Assembly (NCBI GenBank): GCA_007119985.1
Contig: SKOQ01000115.1
Location: forward strand, 1 to 57,462
DNA: 57,462 nt
Source: Marinospirillum sp.
GTDB lineage: Bacteria; Pseudomonadota; Gammaproteobacteria; Pseudomonadales; Halomonadaceae
Reading direction: 5' to 3'
Shown: positions 10,001-18,612 of the stretch, one piece after another
How positions within the stretch are numbered: the first letter of the stretch is position 1
Layout: every line of letters begins with the position of its first letter
Notes under the pieces: generated by a model
What the model saw: the letters and a program-made list of their open reading frames with translations, nothing else
Database searches by the model: none
Told to the model about the DNA's origin: nothing
Made by a program: the position numbers and the translations under genes

Positions 10001-11434
10001 AGTTTTCAGGTCAAGGTGGCGACAGCAAAACATGGCCTCGAGGCAGAAGAACAACTGCGAGCCCATCCATATGATCTGGTGCTCATTGACTGGAAGATGC
10101 CACAGCAGGATGGTATCACCACCATCATGAAGTGTCAGGCAGCCTGCTCACCCACTCATCCCTGCCCGCCCGCCATCTTGATTACCGGCTATCATCGTGA
10201 TGATGCGCTGCAAGCGGCTCAGCAGCAGCAGGCCCACTTTGCGGCCATCTTGACTAAACCGACTACGGCCTCTCATCTCCTCGAAGCCATAGGAGAAGCC
10301 TTATATCAGGATACAGCCAGTGCCTCTTCATCCCGACCTGCGCAGCAAGAACTCGCAACGCGACTCGAAGGCTGCCAGATTTTGCTGGTTGAGGATAATC
10401 CAATGAACCAAGAGCTGGCGCTGGAGTTGCTCGATCAGGCTGGCGCTATGGTGACCCTGGCGCAGCATGGGCAAGAAGCAGTGGAGCACTGTCAAAGTGA
10501 TCAGGCTTTCGATCTTGTGCTGATGGATTGTCAAATGCCGATCATGGATGGCTATGAAGCGACCAAGGCAATACGCCAGCTCGCACATCGTCACCATCTG
10601 CCTATTATTGCCATGACAGCCAACGCCATGCAAAGTGATCAAGATAAAGCGATGGCGGCCGGCATGAATGATCATATTGCTAAACCCATTCATATCGAGA
10701 CCATGTACGCCACAATCAGCCGTTGGATCAGCCCAAAGCAGCCTGAACAAGAAAGCCATCCACCACGACTTGTAGCCCCGCAAGATCCCTCCCTTGCTCA
10801 GCCGCTGCCTGCACTTGAGCAACTACAGGGGCTCGATCTTCAGCTGGCTCTGGCGAATGTCATGCATAAGCCCGAGCTGCTGATCAAGATGCTACGGCTT
10901 TTTTATGCAGGTCAGCAGCATTTTGCAGATCAATTCCGTCAAGCCTGCCAGCAGCAGGACTACTCAACCGCAGAGCGGCTGGCACATAGCCTTAAGGGTG
11001 CGGCGGCCACCCTGGGTGCGATGGAGGTTGCCGATACTTCGGCCGCACTCGAGAGCGCATGTCAGCAGCAGACCATCAACCAACCCACACTGGATCTGCT
11101 TCTGGCGCAGCTGATGCAGTCGCTCGATCCTCTGCTGGCGGAACTGGCTGCTTTTGCGAAGGATGAAGAAACGCCAAGTTCACAAGAGTCTGCGCTCCCT
11201 GCCCACAACACCCAGACTTCGCCTGCAGCGCTCGATCAGCTGATCTGTTTATTAAAAGAAGACAGCCCACAGGCTGTTGAGCAACTCCAGATGCTTCTGG
11301 CACCGCTGTCTGCCGCAGAGCGCCAAGACTGGCAGGCCCTACAAGAAGCCGTAGCAGCCTATGACTTTGCACTCGCCCTGAACCTGCTAGAGAAGTGGTC
11401 AACTCATCCTCAATCAGGAGCAGATCATGCGTAA
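7007..11434 (+). CDS. Membrane hybrid sensor histidine kinase (GAF-PAS-PAS-HisKA-HATPase-REC-REC-HPt)
   Basis: A 1475-residue hybrid kinase. Visible order: transmembrane helix about 17-38; periplasmic helical sensor about 40-190; second transmembrane helix about 191-212; GAF about 288-424; Gln/Glu-rich coiled coil; PAS about 470-590; PAS about 598-715. Then come HisKA with phospho-acceptor His742 in MSHEIRTPMNA, HATPase to about 955, a first receiver (Asp1028 in LIDWKMP), a second receiver (Asp1174 in LMDCQMPIMDG) and an HPt domain (His1327 in AHSLKGAAATLG). A helical tail of about 80 residues ends the protein. A very strong ribosome site (AAAGGAGG) precedes the ATG. The downstream REC-HD-GYP gene overlaps its end by 8 bases, so that protein is the likely phosphorelay output. 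The signal sensed is unknown. Confidence 0.92.
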   Translation: MLTSALRLSRRFSLKAQLTFVFSLIFFLSLGYAIALAWQSNTSRQAYEAAYQELELLNLLEQSQTLVTRLHLLSLNHITQASTDTQTSRFASSLHELNTLLLPQHSLAQHVQQEQAALWSQLLLFQQLLYELSGHIEQDDLAAASSLLHHPQGIAALARRLDQLLELWKQQQAQRAVEHSIGAQQQQQQAQWILASSFILLMLIGWALGRFSIRTVRGPLRELKSTLEVLALAQKIQAPTQPVPAEIQDILDTSSSLRQVFQQVEKQRWIKTSIAEMSSQLQICRHLEEVANRFLQTLAPLVELGQGAFYSYNTDQSSLHLLGSYAFRERSTEHQSFTLGEGLIGQCALERKTLVFHAPLPETATIRSGLTLTPAREVVLLPVLHKEQLLAVIELASLNHFDEQQHALLEQLLPILAMNLAIIERNIKTQELLEESQNQANEMERQTAQLAAQAIEMEAQQSEIRAAEEKSRLILEAVKEGIVVIDTEGIINFANPAAHNLLGYKEEEFLHAHFQSLVHYDASGMPILAEDSDFCLPLTDGLTRSSDQETLWTQNEQVLNVEHTTTPIVRHDKIIGAVIVFRDISERRLAQQAVIQAAEEQKAIFEAATLAIVLLKDRIVQQGNNKLAELFGCPLEELIGQSTQRWYPSEEAYIQGGGWVYEELAQGKVHQRTQELIRSDGSLFWCHLSSRALDPNDLSKGTVWMLEDITLRKTAEEEMLRAKQLAEETTQAKSDFLANMSHEIRTPMNAIIGMSYLALQTELNTRQKHYIERVHQAGENLLGIINEILDFSKIEAGKMTLEETDFYLDEVMDNLANLLALKTEDKGLELLFDLPYEVPVALKGDPLKLGQILTNLANNAVKFTEQGEIIIRIRCLEQNDQQATLCFEVIDTGIGMNQEQLGRLFQSFSQADSSTTRKYGGTGLGLVISKKLVELMSGTIDVESTPQKGTTFRFTVTLLLQSTPKARRMPDASQFANLSALVVDDHASAREILSSLLSSFQVKVATAKHGLEAEEQLRAHPYDLVLIDWKMPQQDGITTIMKCQAACSPTHPCPPAILITGYHRDDALQAAQQQQAHFAAILTKPTTASHLLEAIGEALYQDTASASSSRPAQQELATRLEGCQILLVEDNPMNQELALELLDQAGAMVTLAQHGQEAVEHCQSDQAFDLVLMDCQMPIMDGYEATKAIRQLAHRHHLPIIAMTANAMQSDQDKAMAAGMNDHIAKPIHIETMYATISRWISPKQPEQESHPPRLVAPQDPSLAQPLPALEQLQGLDLQLALANVMHKPELLIKMLRLFYAGQQHFADQFRQACQQQDYSTAERLAHSLKGAAATLGAMEVADTSAALESACQQQTINQPTLDLLLAQLMQSLDPLLAELAAFAKDEETPSSQESALPAHNTQTSPAALDQLICLLKEDSPQAVEQLQMLLAPLSAAERQDWQALQEAVAAYDFALALNLLEKWSTHPQSGADHA

Positions 11435-12524
11435 CCTAGAGCGCCCACTGATTTTGCTGGTCGATGATACGCCAGATAATCTGACTTTACTCAGCGCATT
11501 ACTGCAAGAAGACTACCAGATCAAAGTCTGCACTCGAGGGCGCAAAGCCATTGAGATCGCCCATGCTGCCTATCAGCCCGACTTGATCTTGCTCGATATC
11601 ATGATGCCAGAAATGGATGGTTATCAGGTGTGCCGCCAACTCAAAGCAGAGGCGACGACTCAGCATATCCCCATTATTTTTCTGACTGCAAAAACAGAGG
11701 CCGCTGATGAAACACTGGGGCTGGAGATCGGCGCCGCTGACTATCTGACCAAGCCCGTTGTGCCAGCCATTTTGCGTGCCCGTGTCGCCCATCACTTACA
11801 ACTCAAGGCACAGCAGGATTTTTTACGCGATAAAAATGCTTTCCTAGAACAGGAAATCAGGCGGCGCACCCAAGAAGTCACCTGGGTTCAGGATGTCACC
11901 ATTATGATTCTGGCCTCTCTGGCCGAAACGCGCGATTCAGATACAGGGCATCATATTCGTCGCACGCAGCACTATGTGCGCTTACTAGCAGAAAGCCTGA
12001 GCCAGCTTCCCCAGTTTCAAGCTCAGTTGACCCCGACTTATATTGACCAGCTGTTTAAATCTGCACCCTTGCATGATATCGGCAAGGTCGGGATTCCGGA
12101 TGCGATTTTACTGAAAGCCGGACCTTTGACTGAGGAAGAGTTTGCCATTATGAAAACGCATACTACGCTCGGCAAGAAGGCAATAGAAAGAGCAGAACAA
12201 CAGCTGGGCTTTTCGGTCGATTTTCTGACAACAGCCAAGGAGATCGCCTATTCGCACCAAGAAAAGTGGGATGGTTCAGGCTATCCAGAGGGGCTTCAAG
12301 GAGAAGCCATTCCTTTAGCCGCTCAGTTAATGGCACTGGCCGATGTTTATGATGCGCTGATTGCAAAACGCATCTACAAACCCGCTTTTTCTCATGCCAA
12401 AGCAGTCGATATCATTCAAAAAGACAGTGGCCATCACTTCAATCCACTGATCGTGGAACATTTCCTGAAAATCCATCAGGAGTTTGCTGCCATTGCGCAG
12501 CGCTTTGCAGACCCAGACACCTAA
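11427..12524 (+). CDS. Response regulator with HD-GYP c-di-GMP phosphodiesterase domain
   Basis: The 365-residue protein has a receiver domain (about 8-125; DD motif in ILLVDDTPDN, phospho-acceptor Asp in LILLDIMMPEMDGYQ, and the conserved KP), a short coiled linker, and an HD-GYP domain (about 150-355). Key motifs are GHHIRRTQHYVRLLA, LHDIGKVGIPD (the HD pair) and KWDGSGYPEGL (the GYP motif), with ALADVYDAL after it. HD-GYP enzymes hydrolyse c-di-GMP to pGpG or GMP; activity here is inferred from intact motifs. The ATG overlaps the kinase gene's end by 8 bases and has AGGAG 7 bases upstream, so the two are translationally coupled and probably form one signalling unit. It ends 6 bases from the stop codon of the convergent barA. 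Confidence 0.92.
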   Translation: MRNLERPLILLVDDTPDNLTLLSALLQEDYQIKVCTRGRKAIEIAHAAYQPDLILLDIMMPEMDGYQVCRQLKAEATTQHIPIIFLTAKTEAADETLGLEIGAADYLTKPVVPAILRARVAHHLQLKAQQDFLRDKNAFLEQEIRRRTQEVTWVQDVTIMILASLAETRDSDTGHHIRRTQHYVRLLAESLSQLPQFQAQLTPTYIDQLFKSAPLHDIGKVGIPDAILLKAGPLTEEEFAIMKTHTTLGKKAIERAEQQLGFSVDFLTTAKEIAYSHQEKWDGSGYPEGLQGEAIPLAAQLMALADVYDALIAKRIYKPAFSHAKAVDIIQKDSGHHFNPLIVEHFLKIHQEFAAIAQRFADPDT

Positions 12525-12530
12525 GGCTTC

Positions 12531-15314
12531 TTAGCTGACTTCAAAATGCCAGCCTCGCCGATACTCCTCATCGTGCCAACTTTGTAAACGATCCATCTCC
12601 AAAAGCAGCTGTTCGAAGTTGGAGAGCGCCAGCTGCAAATGCCCAGACTTGATCTGGGTTTCAAGCGCTTCAGTGATCTGTGCTAAATCCGGCACGCCAC
12701 AATAGCGCGTCGCACCATGGAGCTTATGGACAACGGCTTGCATTTGCTCTGGCTCCTGCTGCGCAAAGGCCGCCTGCAGCTCGGCTCGGCTTTCATCCAA
12801 GGAAGCCACCAGCATTTCTAACAGCTCGTCTGCAAGCTCAGGACGCCCAGCCGCCAGATGCACCCCCATTTCTTTATCAACCGGTGGCTGAGTCCAACGA
12901 GAAGCCCGTGTTTGTGAGCGCTCACCTAACCAACGATGCATCACATCGACCAGCTGCTTTTCCTGCAAGGGTTTGAGCAGCACATCATTGATCCCTGAAT
13001 CCAGCCACAGGCGCTTTTCTTCATGAACAGCATGGGCTGTCAAGGCAATGATCGGCAGACTGCGGTACTGATGCCCCAGTGAACGTATGCGCTGTGCCGC
13101 TTCAAACCCAGTCATCCCCGGCATGTGGATATCCATTAAAATCAGATCCACTGTATGCAGCTGCACCTGTTGCAAGGCTTCATCGCCATTGGTGGCCTCC
13201 AAAGCCTGATAACCCATCTGTTTCAGCAAGGTGACCAGCAGGAGTAAATTAGAAGGGGTATCATCGACAGCCAAGACCGTTGATTGGCGCTGTGGGGCTA
13301 GGGGTGCAGGAAGCGGGGCGACAGGGAGGGCGGTCTCAGTGGGGAGCGCCTGCTGATCGAGGCGCTCTTTGACTGCACGGCGCAGGGTATCCAGACTCAG
13401 AGGTTTAGTCAAAAAGGGTTCAGTGGCATAGCGCCGCCAGAAGTGCAGCAGCTCCGCATCGCTGGTATTGAACACCAATAAATAAGGCGCCCCCTGCTGA
13501 TGGAGGCCGTCTATCCAAGCTCTCCAAGCCGAGTCTTGCATCTGCTGCACATTCATTCCAATCAGCATCGCCGAAGAGGCATGCAGATCCGTATGAGGCA
13601 GGGAAAGAAAAGATTCAACTTGAGCCCCCCAGCTGCGCAGTTGATGACACCAGCTTTGGTTGGTCAGTGGATGAGATTCAATCACGCTGAGATGCTGCCC
13701 CTTGAGCCAAACTTCGGCTTCTTGCGCTGGCTGCACTATCTGCAAAGGCAGGCTAAACCAAAAGGTCGAACCCTGCCCTTCTGTGCTGTCTAGGTCGATC
13801 CGCCCGCCCATCTGATGCACCAGCTGTTTACAAATGGCCAAACCCAAGCCGGTACCACCAAACTGGCGTGTTTGCGTGGTGTCAGCCTGAGAAAAAGCGC
13901 GAAAAAGCTTTTGGCGCTGCACTTCACTGAGGCCAATGCCTGTATCACTGACACTAAAACGCAGCTGGCAATAGCGTCCGATCTGCTGAACCTCGGGGGT
14001 ATCGCCTTCTTCGGGCAGATCATCCAGCATAATCCGCACCACCACCTCACCCTCGGCGGTGAACTTCAGCGCATTCCCAACCAAATTGGTCAGCAGCTGC
14101 TTGAGGCGTAACGGATCCACCTTCACCTGCAAAGGCACATCGTCATACACCAGACCCAGCAGATTCAGCTGCCCACGATGAGCTTGCGGGGCAAAGAGCG
14201 AGAGGCAATCCTCTAAAAGCTGACGTAGCGCCAGCGGCTCTTCTTCAAGCACCATCATACCGGCTTCAATTTTGGAGAAATCCAGAATGTCATTGATGAT
14301 GCCGAGCATGGTTTCTGAAGCGCCGAGAATATGACTGATGTACTCTTTTTGGCGATAATCTAGCTCTGTGCGCGAGAGCAGATTAGAAAAGCCAATAATG
14401 CCATTCAAAGGCGTGCGTATCTCATGGCTCATATTGGCCAGAAACTCAGATTTAATCCGACTCGCTTGCAGTGCATCTTTACGCGCCCGATCGAGCTCGA
14501 TATTCTTGATTTCAATTGTCTCAAGGCTGCGCAGCGCGTCTTCCTGAATCTCTTCAATCGATTGATTCAAAAGGTGCTCGCGCTGTGAGACAGCATCCGC
14601 CAAATCCCAGATCTGGGCTCGAAGATGCCGCAGTTCTTTGACCTCCGCCAGCTCATCTAATGTCCAGCTTTCACCACGTGCCATTTGATGCAGCGCATAG
14701 CGATAGCTTTCTAAACGCTTTTGTAGGTAGCGCACAAAATGGTGCGTCATCACCCAACTAAACAACAAGAAGCCCAATACCAGCGCACCACTGAGCAGCA
14801 GCATACGGTACTGATACAGCTGCAAAGGTGTCCGCGAGAGTTCCAGCTCCGCCCAGCCAACCAGTTGTGGGCCATCAGCCGCACGCAAGCGCTGCACATC
14901 GCGTAACGCACCAACATCATAGAGGGGTTCAATAAAACGCAGGGTATCTTGCTCAACTGCAAAAGAGGATTGGTGAGTCCAACGAAGATGCGCATCACGC
15001 TCAAGCGGCCGCATGCTTGGGCCACTGTGCAGTAAACTCTGCTGGCGCTGATCATAGATAGAAAAAGCACGCACATCCGGCGTTTCCAATAGCTGATCAG
15101 CAACACCTCTTAACCAAGCCTGGCGATCTGGCTGGGTTAAGCCCATCGCGAGTGCAGGACTGAGATTTCTCAGTGTCAGCTGGCCTTTTTCAAACAGTTG
15201 TTGCTCTAAAGCTTGGAAGTGCTGCGATAACATCCAGCCACCCAGGCCCACAACCAATAGCCATACTGGAAAAAACCCAAGAAAAAACACCCAGCCCTTC
15301 AAACTCATCCGCAT
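12531..15314 (-). CDS. barA: Hybrid sensor kinase BarA/GacS
   Basis: Tripartite kinase of the BarA-UvrY (GacS-GacA) system, which activates CsrA-sequestering small RNAs in relatives. Order: transmembrane helix near the N-terminus (WVFFLGFFPVWLLVVGLGGW), periplasmic sensor, second helix at about 170-193, HAMP, HisKA with His297 (MSHEIRTPLNGIIGF), HATPase (GTGLGLAICKQLV), a poorly conserved pseudo-receiver region, receiver with Asp728 (LILMDIHMPGMTG), and HPt with His863 (VHKLHGATRYCG). The frame extends to a TTG at 15353 that would overlap mazG. I choose ATG 15314 because AGGGG lies 9 bases upstream, mazG then ends 16 bases away, and MRMSLKGWVFF is a normal start. The partner response regulator is not in the window. 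Confidence 0.9.
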   Translation of the reverse strand: MRMSLKGWVFFLGFFPVWLLVVGLGGWMLSQHFQALEQQLFEKGQLTLRNLSPALAMGLTQPDRQAWLRGVADQLLETPDVRAFSIYDQRQQSLLHSGPSMRPLERDAHLRWTHQSSFAVEQDTLRFIEPLYDVGALRDVQRLRAADGPQLVGWAELELSRTPLQLYQYRMLLLSGALVLGFLLFSWVMTHHFVRYLQKRLESYRYALHQMARGESWTLDELAEVKELRHLRAQIWDLADAVSQREHLLNQSIEEIQEDALRSLETIEIKNIELDRARKDALQASRIKSEFLANMSHEIRTPLNGIIGFSNLLSRTELDYRQKEYISHILGASETMLGIINDILDFSKIEAGMMVLEEEPLALRQLLEDCLSLFAPQAHRGQLNLLGLVYDDVPLQVKVDPLRLKQLLTNLVGNALKFTAEGEVVVRIMLDDLPEEGDTPEVQQIGRYCQLRFSVSDTGIGLSEVQRQKLFRAFSQADTTQTRQFGGTGLGLAICKQLVHQMGGRIDLDSTEGQGSTFWFSLPLQIVQPAQEAEVWLKGQHLSVIESHPLTNQSWCHQLRSWGAQVESFLSLPHTDLHASSAMLIGMNVQQMQDSAWRAWIDGLHQQGAPYLLVFNTSDAELLHFWRRYATEPFLTKPLSLDTLRRAVKERLDQQALPTETALPVAPLPAPLAPQRQSTVLAVDDTPSNLLLLVTLLKQMGYQALEATNGDEALQQVQLHTVDLILMDIHMPGMTGFEAAQRIRSLGHQYRSLPIIALTAHAVHEEKRLWLDSGINDVLLKPLQEKQLVDVMHRWLGERSQTRASRWTQPPVDKEMGVHLAAGRPELADELLEMLVASLDESRAELQAAFAQQEPEQMQAVVHKLHGATRYCGVPDLAQITEALETQIKSGHLQLALSNFEQLLLEMDRLQSWHDEEYRRGWHFEVS

Positions 15315-15330
15315 GATAGCTTGCCCCTGA

Positions 15331-16248
15331 TCATCCTTGCTTGGTGCGTTCAATATGCTTAGCTTGCTGCCAATAAGCTTCCATTTGCTCCAGTGTCACG
15401 GCTTGTTGTGGATCAGCTTGTCGCTCTAGCGTTAACGGTGTGCCCGCAGCTGCGCTGAGTCGCTCAACCTGCTTGAAACGTTCGCTAAATTTGCGATTGG
15501 TGCCTCGAAGCGCCTGTTCAGGATCAACCTTTAAATGGCGCGCCAGATTCAGCGTCGCAAAAATAAAATCGCCGACTTCATCAACCACGGCGGCCTGTTC
15601 ACCGCTGGCTAATGCAACGCGGATTTCATCCAGCTCTTCCTGCATTTTATCCACTACAGCCAGCGACTCGGCCCAGTCAAAGCCCACACTGGCTGCGCGC
15701 TTTTGTAATTTAACCGCGCGCGACATGGCCGGCAGCGCTGCGGGGACATCATCCAAAACAGAAGAGGGCCGATGCTCAGAGGCCGCAGCCTGACGCTCCT
15801 CAGCTTTGATCGCCTCCCAGCGCTGCTTGACCTGTTGTTCATCCACAAAAGATGGATTAGCGGCGTCTGCATCAACAGGCGTTTTCTGCTGAGATAATCC
15901 ATTCAGCGTCCCAGAAGGGAAGACATGAGGATGACGACGGATTAATTTGGCGGTGAGCTGATCGACGATCGCCGCAAAATCATAACGTCCTTCTTCTTCA
16001 GCAAAGCGGGCATAGTAGACAACCTGAAAGAGCAGATCTCCCAGCTCTTCTTGAAGATGCTGATAATCCTGCTGCTCGATACATTCCGCAACCTCATAGG
16101 CTTCTTCCAAGGTATGCGGAACAATCGTCTGCCAGGTTTGCTTTTGATCCCAAGGGCAACCCTGCTGCGGGTCACGCAAACGCGCCATCAGCGCCAGCAG
16201 ATCCTGTATTTGATAGCCTTCTGACACAAGCTTTCCTTTTGGCTGCAC
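15331..16248 (-). CDS. mazG: Nucleoside triphosphate pyrophosphohydrolase MazG
   Basis: Hydrolyses non-canonical and canonical NTPs to NMP and pyrophosphate; in E. coli it also lowers ppGpp. The 305-residue protein has two MazG repeats. The first (about 10-120) has the metal site HTLEEAYEVAECIE and EELGDLLFQVVYYA; the second (about 180-280) has DEVGDFIFATLNLARHL. A Gln/Ala-rich insert (about 120-165) makes it longer than the E. coli protein (263 residues). It starts 6 bases after the relA stop, so the two are cotranscribed, which fits the known relA-mazG link. barA follows after 16 bases. Confidence 0.94.
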   Translation of the reverse strand: MQPKGKLVSEGYQIQDLLALMARLRDPQQGCPWDQKQTWQTIVPHTLEEAYEVAECIEQQDYQHLQEELGDLLFQVVYYARFAEEEGRYDFAAIVDQLTAKLIRRHPHVFPSGTLNGLSQQKTPVDADAANPSFVDEQQVKQRWEAIKAEERQAAASEHRPSSVLDDVPAALPAMSRAVKLQKRAASVGFDWAESLAVVDKMQEELDEIRVALASGEQAAVVDEVGDFIFATLNLARHLKVDPEQALRGTNRKFSERFKQVERLSAAAGTPLTLERQADPQQAVTLEQMEAYWQQAKHIERTKQG

Positions 16249-16254
16249 ACCTTT

Positions 16255-18540
16255 TTACCCTGCCGATTTGGCAGAGGATGAGGGTGTCAATTTCTGGCGG
16301 AAGCGATGCACATCCACCACATTGGGGAGTTGATTCAGCTTATTGAGCACCTGACCCAGCGCTTCCAAGCCTTGAACTTCCAGCGTCAGCAGCAGATTGG
16401 CCAGATTCTCTTTTTTATCGGTCAGCGTATTCACCGAAAGCACGTTGACCTTTTCATTGGCCAGAATCAACGTGATATCGCGCAGCAGGCCAGTGCGATC
16501 CCAAGCCTTGATACGAATATCCACTGGGTACATCTGGGCTTTTTTGTGGCCCCACTCAACATTGACCAAACGATTCGGATCTTCTGCGCGCAGCTGCCCC
16601 ACATTGGAACAATCCTGGCGATGGATGGTGACCCCGCGACCTAGAGTGATATAGCCAAGAATGTCATCACCGGGCAAGGGCTGGCAGCACTTGGCCATCT
16701 GAGTCATCAGATTACCGACGCCCAAAATGGTGACATCATCTTGCGTCGCCGTCTCTTTGCGCTGCCCAGGACGGGTCAGCAGGCGATCCAGCTGATCCAA
16801 GTCTTCGGTTTCACCAAACAGGTGCTGCGCCATGGATAAGACCTGCCCCAGACGCACATCTCCAGCACCGAGCGCCGCGTAGAGATCTTCTTCTTTTTGC
16901 AAGTTCAAAGCCTGCGCCACGGCATTGAGATCCAAGCCTTCTAAGCTGAGACGACTGAACTCTTTTTCTAGCAGCTGACGGCCTTCATCGACGTTCTTAT
17001 CTCGATCTTGCAGCTTAAACCAATGCTGGATCTTGGCGCGGCAGCGTGAGGTTTTGACATAGCCGAGCGCGGAATTGAGCCAATCGCGACTCGGTGCGCC
17101 CTCACCTGCAGTGGTCAGTATCTCAACCTGCTCGCCCGTTTTAAGCGCATAGTTCAAGGGCACAATACGCCCATTGGCCTTGGCACCCCGACAACGGTGG
17201 CCGATTTCGGTATGCACACGGTAAGCAAAATCGATGGGCGTTGCACCTTGGGGAAGATCGATCACATGGCCATCTGGCGTAAAAACATAGATACGGTCCG
17301 GCGTAACATCATGCTGTAATTCATCACGCAGGCCAGTGGCATCGCCAATTTCTTCCTGCCATTCCAGCACCTGACGCAGCCAAGCAATCTTCTCTTCATA
17401 GGCATTGCTCTTGCCACTGGCATCGGTGCCCTTGTAGCGCCAGTGCGCGCAGACCCCAAGTTCAGCTTCATCATGCATCGCGAAGGTACGAATCTGGACT
17501 TCCAGCACCTTGCCTTCTGGCCCGAGGACAGCCGTGTGCAAGGAGCGATAGCCGTTCTCCTTGGGCGTGGCAATATAGTCATCAAACTCATGTGGAATAT
17601 GGCGATACATGGAATGAACAATACCCAATGCGGCATAGCAATCACGCACCTCAGGCACCAGAATCCGTACCGCGCGCACATCATAGACCTGAGAAAAATC
17701 GATCTTCTTGCGCTTCATTTTGCGCCAGATGGAATAGATATGCTTGGCACGGCCTTGCAGATCCGCGCCTTGTATTCCTTGATCTTGGATGGCGCTAGAC
17801 AGCTGTTGAATCACCTGCTGAATATAGCCGTCGCGATCCATGCGCCGCTCAGCGAGTAAGCGCGCAATGTACTTGTAGCTATCTTCTTCGAGATAGCGAA
17901 AAGATAAATCCTCTAGCTCCCATTTGATATGACCGATCCCCAAACGATGGGCCAAAGGCGCATAGATTTCAAAGACTTCACGCGCCACACGCAGTCTTTT
18001 ATCTCGCGGGGCCGTTTTGACTTGGCGCAGAGCGCAGGTCCGCTCAGCCAGCTTGATCAACGCGACCCGCACATCATCAATCACCGCGACCAACATCTTA
18101 CGCAGCTGCTCGAGCTGGCTTTGTTTTTGGCCAAACGCGGGCAGTTCACTGGGCTGAATCTGACTGATCGCCGCCATCTGCTGCACGCCATCAATCAGCT
18201 TGCTGACCGAGCCGCCAAAGCGCTTTTCGATGGCCTCCAGTGTAATCAGCTCTTCGCGCACGCCGCGATAGAGAATGGCCGCCATCAGGGTTTCATCATC
18301 GAGATGCAATTCGCCAAGAATATCGGCCATCTCCAAGCCAGTGCGTAAACTGCTGGCACCTTCATACCACTGACGCTGCTCTGCAATGGCGCGGGCTTCG
18401 AGTTCTTCTGCCAGTTCTGCCGCAGCAAGGACTCGATCCGGATGGGCCAAGGCCACTTCCTTTTGTAAGTGCTCTATCCATAGAGGGAGGTCAACCTGAC
18501 CATCTTCTTTGAGTGGCTGATCGTCTCTAACTTTTACCAT
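16255..18540 (-). CDS. relA: GTP pyrophosphokinase RelA, (p)ppGpp synthetase
   Basis: Ribosome-associated enzyme making (p)ppGpp from ATP and GTP/GDP during amino-acid starvation. The 761-residue protein has an N-terminal pseudo-hydrolase region (about 30-200) in which the HD pair is lost (ILYRGVREE), as in synthetase-only RelA. A synthetase domain (about 240-370) follows, with EFDDYIATPKENGYRSLH, the acidic ExDD form typical of RelA rather than SpoT. Next come TGS (about 410-475, DRIYVFTPDGHVIDLPQGAT), the helical and CC regions (MAKCCQPLPGDD) and a C-terminal ACT domain (about 680-755). A ribosome site (GAGGTGGG) precedes the ATG. It lies between cysM and mazG on the same strand. In Pseudomonas rlmD separates cysM and relA; it is absent here. 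Confidence 0.96.
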   Translation of the reverse strand: MVKVRDDQPLKEDGQVDLPLWIEHLQKEVALAHPDRVLAAAELAEELEARAIAEQRQWYEGASSLRTGLEMADILGELHLDDETLMAAILYRGVREELITLEAIEKRFGGSVSKLIDGVQQMAAISQIQPSELPAFGQKQSQLEQLRKMLVAVIDDVRVALIKLAERTCALRQVKTAPRDKRLRVAREVFEIYAPLAHRLGIGHIKWELEDLSFRYLEEDSYKYIARLLAERRMDRDGYIQQVIQQLSSAIQDQGIQGADLQGRAKHIYSIWRKMKRKKIDFSQVYDVRAVRILVPEVRDCYAALGIVHSMYRHIPHEFDDYIATPKENGYRSLHTAVLGPEGKVLEVQIRTFAMHDEAELGVCAHWRYKGTDASGKSNAYEEKIAWLRQVLEWQEEIGDATGLRDELQHDVTPDRIYVFTPDGHVIDLPQGATPIDFAYRVHTEIGHRCRGAKANGRIVPLNYALKTGEQVEILTTAGEGAPSRDWLNSALGYVKTSRCRAKIQHWFKLQDRDKNVDEGRQLLEKEFSRLSLEGLDLNAVAQALNLQKEEDLYAALGAGDVRLGQVLSMAQHLFGETEDLDQLDRLLTRPGQRKETATQDDVTILGVGNLMTQMAKCCQPLPGDDILGYITLGRGVTIHRQDCSNVGQLRAEDPNRLVNVEWGHKKAQMYPVDIRIKAWDRTGLLRDITLILANEKVNVLSVNTLTDKKENLANLLLTLEVQGLEALGQVLNKLNQLPNVVDVHRFRQKLTPSSSAKSAG

Positions 18541-18612
18541 GCCTTATCCCACCTCTTGCTAAGGCGCGTTAACGCCTGTGGATACTCAGATTCACTGACA
18601 CCTGAGATCGTC

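Noticed and set aside
15315..15353. TTG start of barA overlapping mazG
   Set aside because: No ribosome site precedes it, while ATG 15314 has AGGGG at proper spacing and leaves mazG free.
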